This document shows positions 23,755 to 30,024 of a stretch of 30,024 bases of DNA, piece after piece. Origin of the DNA: Clostridiales bacterium. GTDB lineage: Bacteria > Bacillota > Clostridia > Saccharofermentanales > Saccharofermentanaceae. The position numbers were made by a program, and so were the translations under genes. The notes below the pieces were generated by a model. That model was not told where the DNA came from. It made no database searches and saw only the letters and a program-made list of their open reading frames with translations. Each line of letters starts with the position of its first letter. Position 1 is the stretch's first letter. Location: positions 1 to 30,024 of the forward strand of contig DNAE01000043.1 of the NCBI GenBank assembly GCA_003543635.1. Direction: 5' to 3'.

Positions 23755-25014
23755 ATGGCAGTAAAAGACTGGTTTAAAGATTATTTTAAAGAGACCGGCG
23801 ATATCAATAAGAGGAGACTTAAAAAGCTCGTGCTTTCCGCTCCCTTCTGGATCTTATCGGCAGCGGTCATCCTGATAGCCGCAGGCTGCATAAGGTATGC
23901 AGTCCTGACGGGTAACAGGAGCGATACGAGAATGGCATCCGTGTGGTCCCAGGGAAGCCAGGTCGCCTACAGGCACGTGGTCGTCTACGCCAAGGGATCA
24001 AGAGCTGAGGGCGACAGATCCCCCTTCGGATATATCGATCAGGATGTTTCCCTCGGAAGGACCGAGATACTGAGCATAAGAACGGCATTGCAGAATGTCG
24101 TGGATTCCCAGGACAAGGCCAAGAAGAATAAGGGACTTTCCGATAACGGAAGGCCTGTCGGTTGGGAGGACTGCTTCTCTTCCTTCCTGAATGCCGACGT
24201 ATCCACCGTAAGCTCCGACGCGAATGCCATGATCGGTACGACGGAGGCGCAGATCGTTGCGGTGGACGGAAACTTCAAGGCATTCCATCCCTTCGAGTAC
24301 CTTTCGGGAGGATTCCTTCCCGAGGTCATCGTGGACCAGGATCAGATAGTACTGAACGATGTCCTCGCCTGGAGGTTCTTTAACTCCTACGATGTGGTGG
24401 GAACAAGGGTGAGCATCTTCGGACACGAGTTTGTTATATCGGGAGTCGTCAGGGAGAGCAGTGACTCCATCTCCAAGACGTCGGGTACGGATTCTCCGAG
24501 AGCATATATCTATTTCTCCGCACTGGAGAAGTACTATGTTCCCGCAGATCAGAGCGATACCGGAGATCTCGAGAGCGTCGAGAGCGTCGAGAGCGATGCA
24601 GCCGTTATCGCTCCCGAACTCGGAGCATGCTGCTACGAGGCCATGCTTCCGGAACTCGTAAACAACGTTTCCGTCACTGACGTTAAGACGGCGCTGCCTA
24701 ACTACAATGCGGCGGATCCCAAACTCTATGTCATGACCCCCACGGGATCCCTTAACGTATATAAAGTATGGAAATATATGGTCCCCATTGGAGCAACGGA
24801 TAAGATGATCGACGGATTCGAGTTCCCTTACTGGGGAAAAGCACTCCAGCTTACCATAAGGCACCTTTTCGTTGATATCATTCTCGTGGCCGCGGGTCTT
24901 GTGCTCCTGTTCATAGGAATAGTAACGGCCGTTTTACGCGGAAAGAAGTTCGCCAAGAATAATATAGTCGACCCGCCGGCAAAGACAGAAGAGGGTGACG
25001 AAGGTCCAAATTGA
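23755..25014 (+). CDS. Membrane protein resembling the MacB extracytoplasmic (PCD) domain, without FtsX helices
   Basis: A 419-residue protein with one N-terminal helix (about 28-50), a large extracytoplasmic region and one C-terminal helix (about 370-392), then a charged tail. The segment with FEYLSGGFLP, DQIVLNDVLAWRFF, DVVGTRVSIFGHEFVISGVV (about 181-228) resembles MacB-type periplasmic core domains. In that fold 'GxxI.. G..F.VvGV' strands follow an assigned-position loop. True MacB/LolC permeases have four helices and an FtsX domain; here only two helices exist. It starts nine bases after the adaptor gene, so the two likely work together. A 9-base repeat encodes ESV-ESV-ESD (24571-24597). 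Family assignment is tentative. Confidence 0.6.
   Translation: MAVKDWFKDYFKETGDINKRRLKKLVLSAPFWILSAAVILIAAGCIRYAVLTGNRSDTRMASVWSQGSQVAYRHVVVYAKGSRAEGDRSPFGYIDQDVSLGRTEILSIRTALQNVVDSQDKAKKNKGLSDNGRPVGWEDCFSSFLNADVSTVSSDANAMIGTTEAQIVAVDGNFKAFHPFEYLSGGFLPEVIVDQDQIVLNDVLAWRFFNSYDVVGTRVSIFGHEFVISGVVRESSDSISKTSGTDSPRAYIYFSALEKYYVPADQSDTGDLESVESVESDAAVIAPELGACCYEAMLPELVNNVSVTDVKTALPNYNAADPKLYVMTPTGSLNVYKVWKYMVPIGATDKMIDGFEFPYWGKALQLTIRHLFVDIILVAAGLVLLFIGIVTAVLRGKKFAKNNIVDPPAKTEEGDEGPN
24571..24597 (+). repeat. In-frame 9-base tandem repeat
   Basis: GAGAGCGTC occurs at 24571-24579 and 24580-24588 and, with two changed bases, at 24589-24597. It encodes ESV-ESV-ESD in a hydrophilic loop of the MacB-like protein. 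Repeat number could vary between strains. Confidence 0.7.
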
Positions 25015-25031
25015 CTTCTATTTGAAACATA

Positions 25032-25091
25032 AAAAGAGTGTCGAAAAAGTATAATCATAGTATGTGATCCTATACTTTACGGCACTCTTTT
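25032..25091 (+). terminator. Long hairpin with terminal T-run, terminator candidate
   Basis: AAAAGAGTG (25032-25040) pairs with CACTCTTTT (25083-25091). Inside it, AAAGTATA (25046-25053) pairs with TATACTTT (25071-25078). The stem is A/T-rich with an internal loop and a 17-base apical loop, and the last arm ends in TTTT. It is between the MacB-like gene and the next lipoprotein, 19 bases before the latter's ATG. It could be a weak terminator, a processing site or an attenuator. Confidence 0.45.
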
Positions 25092-25110
25092 CATATCGGG
25101 GGTATATAAG

Positions 25111-26250
25111 ATGATTAATAAAAAAATAAAGATAATAACACTTATACTGGGATGTACTCTCCTTTCCGCCGCTTGTTCGGTGAACCTCGATAAGGCAGAG
25201 CAGGCCCTTAAAAACTTCGGGCAGGATGTGAGTGATGCTTTCTCATCGGAAGAGGTAGAGACCGAACCTGCCCCGGCGCAGACGGAAGAGACCACTGCCG
25301 AGACGACGGAGGTATCGGAGGAGAGCGCTGCTCCGACGGAGATAGAAGCAACTCCCGTTCCCACGGCAACTCCCACGCCTTCACCTGTTCCCACGGCGAC
25401 CCCCGCTCCCGAGAGAGTGGATCTTTCCGAACTCACGGAGGATCAGATCAGCGATGAGATAACAGTGGAGGAGGAGACATTCGCCGAGAGGTATGTATTT
25501 GAAGGCGAAGTCACGGGCGCGGATTTTTCCGGCGTCAGGCTCCTTATATCGAATGAGCAAGCCCCCAATGTACAGACTGCGATAAACGCGGTCCTCAACG
25601 GTTTCTATGAGGAAGCGGCGGGTGTTTATTCCAGATGTATCAATGATGCAATTGCCGAGGTCAGCATAGAGTACGGTACCCCCGTAGAAGGAAATAATGA
25701 CGCGGATGTCACACAGATCGCGGAGACCGGGGAAACGACTGAAGCAACGGAAACAACCGACATAACCGAAACAACCGAAACAGCGGAGACAACTGAAACA
25801 ACGGAAATAACGGTATCCGATGTGAACATCACCGGATTCGACCCCTATCACGTGATCGTCGGTTACGAGTACTCCACCAACGGAAGAGTCCTCTCCGTGA
25901 TCATGACCTGTCAGGTGTTGAGGGGAGACGAGATCATTGATGAGGATACCGAATATCTGAGCATGGATCTTTATACGGGACAGTACATCAACATGTCCGT
26001 TCTTTCAGACGATCCCGATGCTCTGGAGGAAGCTCTCATAGAGAAGATCTCAGAGACGGCGGGGGAGGACTTCGATCCCGAGTCCGTGGAGTCCTTATTT
26101 ATCATGGTCGAGGAAGCGGGAAGCGCTTCAAACTATGCCAGGATCATCGCCGTTACCGAAGACGGAGCAAAGAATGCCGTGGTGGATCTCGGTGAGTATT
26201 CCGATTATTTCAACAGATACGGAAGGATAGTTACCGGTATAGCAGGCTGA
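25111..26250 (+). CDS. Lipoprotein with TE-rich segments (possible RsiV/DUF3298-like domain)
   Basis: A 379-residue predicted lipoprotein with lipobox SAAC (C22). Residues about 48-110 are a Thr/Glu/Pro-rich spacer (PTEIEATPVPTATPTPSPVP) that would hold the folded part away from the membrane. The folded part from about 125 contains FEGEVTGADFSGVRLLIS, VQTAINAVLNGFYEEA, YEYSTNGRVLSVIMTC and LSMDLYTGQYINMSVL. The order recalls the DUF4163/DUF3298 region of RsiV- and PdaC-type proteins, but I am not certain. A second TE-rich run (about 207-233) sits inside this region. GGGGG upstream of the ATG is the likely ribosome binding site. Low-complexity segments make homology weak evidence. Confidence 0.6.
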   Translation: MINKKIKIITLILGCTLLSAACSVNLDKAEQALKNFGQDVSDAFSSEEVETEPAPAQTEETTAETTEVSEESAAPTEIEATPVPTATPTPSPVPTATPAPERVDLSELTEDQISDEITVEEETFAERYVFEGEVTGADFSGVRLLISNEQAPNVQTAINAVLNGFYEEAAGVYSRCINDAIAEVSIEYGTPVEGNNDADVTQIAETGETTEATETTDITETTETAETTETTEITVSDVNITGFDPYHVIVGYEYSTNGRVLSVIMTCQVLRGDEIIDEDTEYLSMDLYTGQYINMSVLSDDPDALEEALIEKISETAGEDFDPESVESLFIMVEEAGSASNYARIIAVTEDGAKNAVVDLGEYSDYFNRYGRIVTGIAG

Positions 26251-26271
26251 CTGAGTTTTGCCGATAAAAAC

Positions 26272-26284
26272 TGGCAAATTGCCA
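26272..26284. promoter_or_regulatory. 13-bp palindrome, possible operator
   Basis: TGGCAA-A-TTGCCA is a perfect inverted repeat 53 bases upstream of the -35 box of the next promoter. An overlapping alternative stem, TTTGCC (26257-26262) with GGCAAA (26273-26278), could form in RNA. There is no following T-run, so terminator function is unlikely. Confidence 0.3.
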
Positions 26285-26336
26285 TGTAAAGGGAATTTGT
26301 TTATTTGTCTAAACATTCAAACCGCACAAAAATATG

Positions 26337-26365
26337 TTGCATAACTGTGTAAATTGTTGTAAACT
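26337..26365 (+). promoter_or_regulatory. Promoter candidate for the abundant solute-binding protein
   Basis: TTGCAT (26337-26342), 17 bases and TAAACT (26360-26365) give a moderate sigma-A match. The predicted start is near 26372. TGTAAA is repeated directly at 26348-26353 and 26358-26363, one helical turn apart, overlapping the -10 box. That could be a regulator site. Confidence 0.42.
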
Positions 26366-26371
26366 CCACTC

Positions 26372-26499
26372 GTAAGAATCCGCGTTTTTACGGATCAAGT
26401 GTCCTGTAAGGCAGGCGGATCGCGTCGGACATCGGCGCAAGTGAATTTAGGTCCTAATGGACAGAAATAAAACCTTAATTTTATGAGGAGGCAAAAACA
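26372..26499 (+). promoter_or_regulatory. Structured 5' leader (about 128 nt) of the solute-binding protein mRNA
   Basis: Two five-base-pair stems at its start exclude each other: CGTAA/TTACG (26371-26375 with 26388-26392) and ATCCG/CGGAT (26378-26382 with 26391-26395). CCTG/CAGG (26403-26406 with 26412-26415) and GTCC-TAAT-GGAC (26451-26462) follow. The leader ends with AGGAGG (26486-26491), eight bases before the ATG. I do not recognise a known riboswitch. It may serve stability or control. Confidence 0.32.
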
Positions 26500-27924
26500 A
26501 TGAAGACAAAGAAGATTATTGCTTTGATGTTGTCATTGGCAATGGTTCTTGGTGTAGTTGCAGCTTGTACCAACGGTAACAACGGTGGTGAGACAACTGC
26601 TACTTCCGGCGACGCTCCTGCAGCTTCTGCAGACGCTTCTGAGGATGCTCCCGCAGCTTCTGACGATTCTGAGCCCGCTGCATCCGCCGAGGCTTCTGAG
26701 GATGCTCAGGCTGATACTTCAGCTTACACAGAGCTCGCTATTGCTGATGTAACTGACGAAGGCGACAAGGTTCTCGTTTATGGTTGGAACGAGGAGTTCC
26801 CTGGTCTTGTAACAAAGTATTCTGCTGTTGAGTACGATCAGGAAATCACAGAGTCCAACACATACCAGACCAAGCTCGATCAGGTTCTCGCTTCTGGTGA
26901 GGATGCTCCTGATATCTTCGTTTGCGATGCTGACTATGCTTCAAAGTACATGAACTCTGACAACACAATCGCTATCAACGATCTTGGTATCGCTTACAGC
27001 GAGTTGTCCGAAATGTACAACTACACATTGCAGTTCGCTACAGACGACAACAACGTAATCAAAGGTCTTGCATGGCAGGCTTGCCCTTGCGGCGTTTTCT
27101 ACAACAGAACAGTTGCTCAGGAGACACTCGGTGTTTCTGAGCCTGAGGATGTTGCACCTTTCTTCGCTACATGGGATGCTTTCCTTGAGACAGCAAGAAC
27201 AGTCAATCAGGCTTCCAACGGTCAGAAGAAGGTTATTTCCGGAACAGATGAGATCTGGAGAGCTTACCTCAACACAAGAGAACAGGGCTGGATCGTAAAC
27301 GGTGCAGTTTATGTTGATCCCGTTATGGAAGATTACTTCGACCTTGCTAAGATCCTTAAGGATGAGGGCCTCACATTCGAGACAGCTCAGTGGGATACAG
27401 CTTGGACAGCTAACATGGCTAACCAGACCGTACTTTCTTACTGGGGTCCCATGTGGCTCTTGAACTTCTGCATGGGCTTCCAGGATGGCAGCAACACAAC
27501 AGCTGGTGACTGGGGTCTTGTAAAGGCTCCCGGCGACTTCTTCTGGGGCGGCACATGGATGATGGCTTCCAAGTACTGCGACATGAAGGCTTCTGTTGCT
27601 CAGATCATGAGAGACGTAGCACTCAACGAGGATAACCTCAGAGACATGACTGTTACTGGTGAGTTCGTTAACAACATCTCCATCATGACAGACCTCGCTT
27701 CTGATCCTTCCTACTCTGTTGACTACCTCAATGGTCAGAACCCTGCAGCAGTTCTTCTTGCAGCTGCTACTCTTATCGACAACAGCACAGTTGGCGAGAA
27801 CGATCAGCAGATCAACGAAGAGTTCAACAACGTTGTAAATTCTTACCTCAATGGTGATATCGCAACAGTTGCTGACGCTGAGGCTACATTTATTGCAAAC
27901 GTTGAGGAGCTTGGTATCGTTTAA
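26500..27924 (+). CDS. Extracellular solute-binding lipoprotein, family 1, highly expressed
   Basis: A 474-residue ABC-importer binding protein. The lipobox is VAAC (C23), followed by an Ala/Ser/Asp/Glu-rich spacer to about residue 75. The mature domain (KVLVYGWNEEFPGLV, LASGEDAPDIFVCDADY, LAWQACPCGVFYNR, FATWDAFLETAR, TVLSYWGPMWLL) is a MalE/UgpB-type fold for sugars or related solutes. Codon use differs sharply from the neighbours: almost only GCT and GCA for Ala, ACA for Thr, and AAC, AAG and TTC, the pattern of very abundant proteins. AGGAGG precedes the ATG. It is followed by a strong hairpin and then a permease gene, a usual order for importer operons. Confidence 0.92.
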   Translation: MKTKKIIALMLSLAMVLGVVAACTNGNNGGETTATSGDAPAASADASEDAPAASDDSEPAASAEASEDAQADTSAYTELAIADVTDEGDKVLVYGWNEEFPGLVTKYSAVEYDQEITESNTYQTKLDQVLASGEDAPDIFVCDADYASKYMNSDNTIAINDLGIAYSELSEMYNYTLQFATDDNNVIKGLAWQACPCGVFYNRTVAQETLGVSEPEDVAPFFATWDAFLETARTVNQASNGQKKVISGTDEIWRAYLNTREQGWIVNGAVYVDPVMEDYFDLAKILKDEGLTFETAQWDTAWTANMANQTVLSYWGPMWLLNFCMGFQDGSNTTAGDWGLVKAPGDFFWGGTWMMASKYCDMKASVAQIMRDVALNEDNLRDMTVTGEFVNNISIMTDLASDPSYSVDYLNGQNPAAVLLAAATLIDNSTVGENDQQINEEFNNVVNSYLNGDIATVADAEATFIANVEELGIV

Positions 27925-27961
27925 TCGTATCAAAGTTGATCACGTTTAACTAAGGTAATTG

Positions 27962-27990
27962 TGCGGGGCAGGGCAACACCCTGCCCCGCA
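27962..27990 (+). terminator. Intercistronic terminator/attenuator hairpin
   Basis: TGCGGGGCAGGG (27962-27973) and CCCTGCCCCGCA (27979-27990) form a perfect 12-bp stem with loop CAACA, followed by TTTCCTTTATTC. It lies between the binding protein and its permease. Partial termination or mRNA end protection would give more binding protein than permease. Confidence 0.82.
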
Positions 27991-28057
27991 TTTCCTTTAT
28001 TCAATCGATTTATCAATCACAAATTTTTGGGCAAAAATAATTTGGAGAGTGACGAAG

Positions 28058-30024
28058 ATGGCAAGAGGTACTAATCAAGGGACCAAACATAAGAGCATGA
28101 GCTATGTTAAGTTTGGTTATCTCTTTATCGCTCCTTTCGTTCTCGTTTACTGCATCTTCAGCTTGTATCCGCTCCTTACCACATTCTGGTACAGCGGCGC
28201 TAACATGCAGAGCACGACGGCCGAGTTCTGGGGCTTCTCTGATAAAGAGGTCTACTATGATGAATATCTTGATCTTACAAAATACTACGATGACCTTGAG
28301 TCAAGCGTAGGGATCCCTCAGCAGGATTACATGAAGATCAGGAATTTCTTCTCAGCCCAGTCTGCTGCCGATCAGTACGAGCCCCTTAATCCCAACGGTG
28401 TATCGGCTATCATCAACAACGGCGAGATCTCACAGGCAACAAGAGATCAGCTTCAGCAGGCATTGGACAACGGTGACATTTCCTACCTTTCAGATGACGC
28501 AGTCAGCGAACTGAAGAACTGGAAGGGCGGATTCAACGATCTTCAGCTTACGATCACAAATCAGCTTGGTTCTCTGAACTCTAAGCTTACGTCCATCGTT
28601 TCCCCCGAGGAATCCTCCGGCGGTGAAGAAGATGAGACGACTGCGGTCACGGCAGAAGACATCACGGGCGCTGACAACTATCAGGAGTTCATCGCCACAT
28701 TGGAAGCAGGAGAGTTTGACGAAGGTCAGCAGCTCCTCATCAACTATTTAACTGAAAAATCAGGAGCGGACACACTTGCCGACTACTTTGCAGCAGATAC
28801 GGTCAGTGTTGAAGATCCTATGTTCTATTACATTTGTTCTAACCTTAATGCTCCCAAGGCTAAGGATGCAGCAGGTGAGAGCATCAGTGCAATTCCCGTT
28901 CCCTTCATGAGCACACTTGAGGCTTATCTGACGGCGAACACATGGCCCGATGCATTCTCTTCCCTTAATTCCTACTCCAGCCTTGAAGGTTACTCCGACG
29001 GATCCATCGATCTTCACGACGGAGAAGAGAGCCTCTATGCGGATCTTGAGACCCTTGCGGATATGGGTATCATCACGAGCAGCATTCAGCTTGTTGCCGA
29101 CGGTGACACCCTTGTTCCCGAGTCTGATGCATCCACAAACCTTCTCTACGCAATGAGAGAGTTTATCGATTCCAACTACCAGTCCGACGACGTTAAGATC
29201 ATGTCCGCAATGCAGATCGGCAGGATCACATCCTACCTTGAGACAATGGGACGTGCAGTTCTTAAGGGCCAGGGAGTTGAGGTCGATAAGTACATCACTT
29301 TCGCAGGTAAGTTCGATACGGCTAAGTATAAGCAGTTCAAGTCTGAAGTAGGACTTGCTGATGTCCTTACACTTGCCAAGTATGAGGAACTTGATGAAGC
29401 ATTCAAGCAGACTAACATAGACGCTGCCCAGGAAGTCCTTGCAGAGTACGAGCCCCAGCTCGCACCCGCTGAGCAGGAGCTTGCTGCAGCAGAGGCTTCC
29501 GGTGATGCTGATGCCATCAAGACTGCAAACGAGACACTTGCTACCGTAAGGAACAAGATCTCCCGTGCTCAGTCTGACATAAAGACACCCGCAGGACTTC
29601 TTTCCAAGGTGAATGCAAAGAGCCAGTATCTCTTTGTCGGTTTTGATAACTTCGCAAGCATCTTCAACAACAAGGTAAGAAGAGATACGGTCGTCGGTTC
29701 TTTCTGGACAACAGCAGTAATGTGGATCATCGGTTTCATCCCTCAGATCCTCCTCGCTCTGCTCCTTTCGGCTTGGTTCACTGATACAAAGCTCCGCCTC
29801 AAGGGCTTGAACCTCATGAAGGCTCTCATGTATCTGCCTAACGTTATCACAGCCGTTACAGTAGCTATCTTCTTCAGAAAGATATTCTCTTACTCCTCCG
29901 GTGGATCTCTTTCCGCTTCACAGCAGATCCTGAGATTCTTCGGTGACGAAGACGGTTACAACTTCTTCGAGAGTGCTTGGGCAACAAGATTGATCGTTTG
30001 CTTCATCAACTTCTGGATGTGGTA
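28058..30024 (+). CDS. MalF-type ABC permease with very large extracytoplasmic insertion (cut by window edge)
   Basis: The frame is open from ATG 28058 to the window end, 655 residues so far, with GGAGAG upstream. The first helix is at about 17-38 (FGYLFIAPFVLVYCIFSLYP). The permease core resumes only at about residue 525: YLFVGFDNFASIF, then helices starting SFWTTAVMWIIGFIPQILLALLLS and LMYLPNVITAVTVAIFF. In ordinary MalF-like permeases the GxxNF motif follows helix 1 within about 40 residues, and E. coli MalF has a loop of about 180. Here about 490 residues intervene, hydrophilic and Ala/Glu-rich, with probable helical or coiled-coil parts (about 460-515) and no stop. I see no recognisable domain in the insert. 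Confidence 0.85.
   Translation, partial: MARGTNQGTKHKSMSYVKFGYLFIAPFVLVYCIFSLYPLLTTFWYSGANMQSTTAEFWGFSDKEVYYDEYLDLTKYYDDLESSVGIPQQDYMKIRNFFSAQSAADQYEPLNPNGVSAIINNGEISQATRDQLQQALDNGDISYLSDDAVSELKNWKGGFNDLQLTITNQLGSLNSKLTSIVSPEESSGGEEDETTAVTAEDITGADNYQEFIATLEAGEFDEGQQLLINYLTEKSGADTLADYFAADTVSVEDPMFYYICSNLNAPKAKDAAGESISAIPVPFMSTLEAYLTANTWPDAFSSLNSYSSLEGYSDGSIDLHDGEESLYADLETLADMGIITSSIQLVADGDTLVPESDASTNLLYAMREFIDSNYQSDDVKIMSAMQIGRITSYLETMGRAVLKGQGVEVDKYITFAGKFDTAKYKQFKSEVGLADVLTLAKYEELDEAFKQTNIDAAQEVLAEYEPQLAPAEQELAAAEASGDADAIKTANETLATVRNKISRAQSDIKTPAGLLSKVNAKSQYLFVGFDNFASIFNNKVRRDTVVGSFWTTAVMWIIGFIPQILLALLLSAWFTDTKLRLKGLNLMKALMYLPNVITAVTVAIFFRKIFSYSSGGSLSASQQILRFFGDEDGYNFFESAWATRLIVCFINFWMW

Noticed and set aside
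23998..24864. A 288-codon minus-strand frame opposite the MacB-like gene
   Set aside because: No ribosome binding site or plausible protein features; the plus-strand gene has clear helices and fits the operon.
26272..26284. Sigma-54 promoter suggested by TGGCA and TTGC
   Set aside because: The -24 and -12 elements would need a defined spacing with GG and GC dinucleotides 10 bases apart. The two halves are instead adjacent parts of a palindrome.
26366..26499. Known riboswitch in the leader of the solute-binding gene
   Set aside because: I compared it by eye with c-di-GMP, preQ1 and THF motifs and saw no matching conserved core. Only generic small stems are present.
26941..27933. A 330-codon frame on the minus strand opposite the solute-binding protein
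   Set aside because: It arises from the strong codon bias of the plus-strand gene. The translation is Cys/Val/Ser-rich without any recognisable domain, and there is no ribosome binding site.

Overview
The window looks like a piece of chromosome from a low-to-mid GC Firmicute, most likely a gut- or rumen-type member of the Clostridia. The evidence is strong AGGAGG-type ribosome binding sites, lipoproteins with Thr/Glu/Pro-rich or Ala/Ser-rich linkers, MalFG-type transporters with no local ATPase, and no outer-membrane components. I cannot name a genus. I see no tRNA or rRNA gene, CRISPR array, insertion sequence or phage gene.

Left part (1-13512) is a mosaic of short, mostly unrelated units. 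On the minus strand, an OmpR-type response regulator (2137-2796), an ABC ATPase (1147-2064) and two ABC-2 membrane subunits (338-1150, and 1-336 cut by the window edge) form an apparent regulated efflux operon. Divergent from it is a 1022-residue TIR / transmembrane / beta-propeller protein (2868-5936). Next come a DHH phosphoesterase with an extra C-terminal region (5933-7417, minus), a small CmpB-like membrane protein (7497-8045), and two G3E/CobW-type GTPases in tandem (8042-9097 and 9118-10065, minus). One GTPase has a large His/Cys metal-binding stretch, the other a YcgQ-like C-terminal half. They are followed by a PAP2 phosphatase, a tRNA-dihydrouridine synthase and a small membrane protein in one overlapping plus-strand unit (10168-12382). 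A likely free-standing small RNA (about 12449-12554) and a D-2-hydroxyacid dehydrogenase (12565-13512, minus) close this half.

Right part (13626-30024) is entirely plus strand. After a divergent CbiG-like gene comes an unusual transport locus. It has two tandem paralogous lipoproteins, each joining an N-terminal propeller-like half to a C-terminal solute-binding half (14753-17191, 17226-19670), and two MalF/MalG-type permeases with long charged N-terminal tails (19852-20844, 20848-21903). These are followed by a HlyD/MacA-like adaptor with long coiled coils (21931-23745), a two-helix membrane protein resembling the extracytoplasmic domain of MacB-type permeases but lacking the FtsX helices (23755-25014), and a lipoprotein possibly of the RsiV/DUF3298 type (25111-26250). 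A second unit then has its own promoter and about 128 nt of leader: a strongly codon-biased solute-binding lipoprotein (26500-27924), an intercistronic terminator-like hairpin, and a MalF-type permease with a roughly 490-residue extracytoplasmic insertion (28058 to the window end).

The best candidate for an undescribed system is 14753-30024. It places importer-type permeases and oversized binding proteins next to efflux-type adaptor and MacB-like parts, with no ATPase in view. Functions come from recognisable motifs; the idea that these parts form one assembly is inference from synteny.
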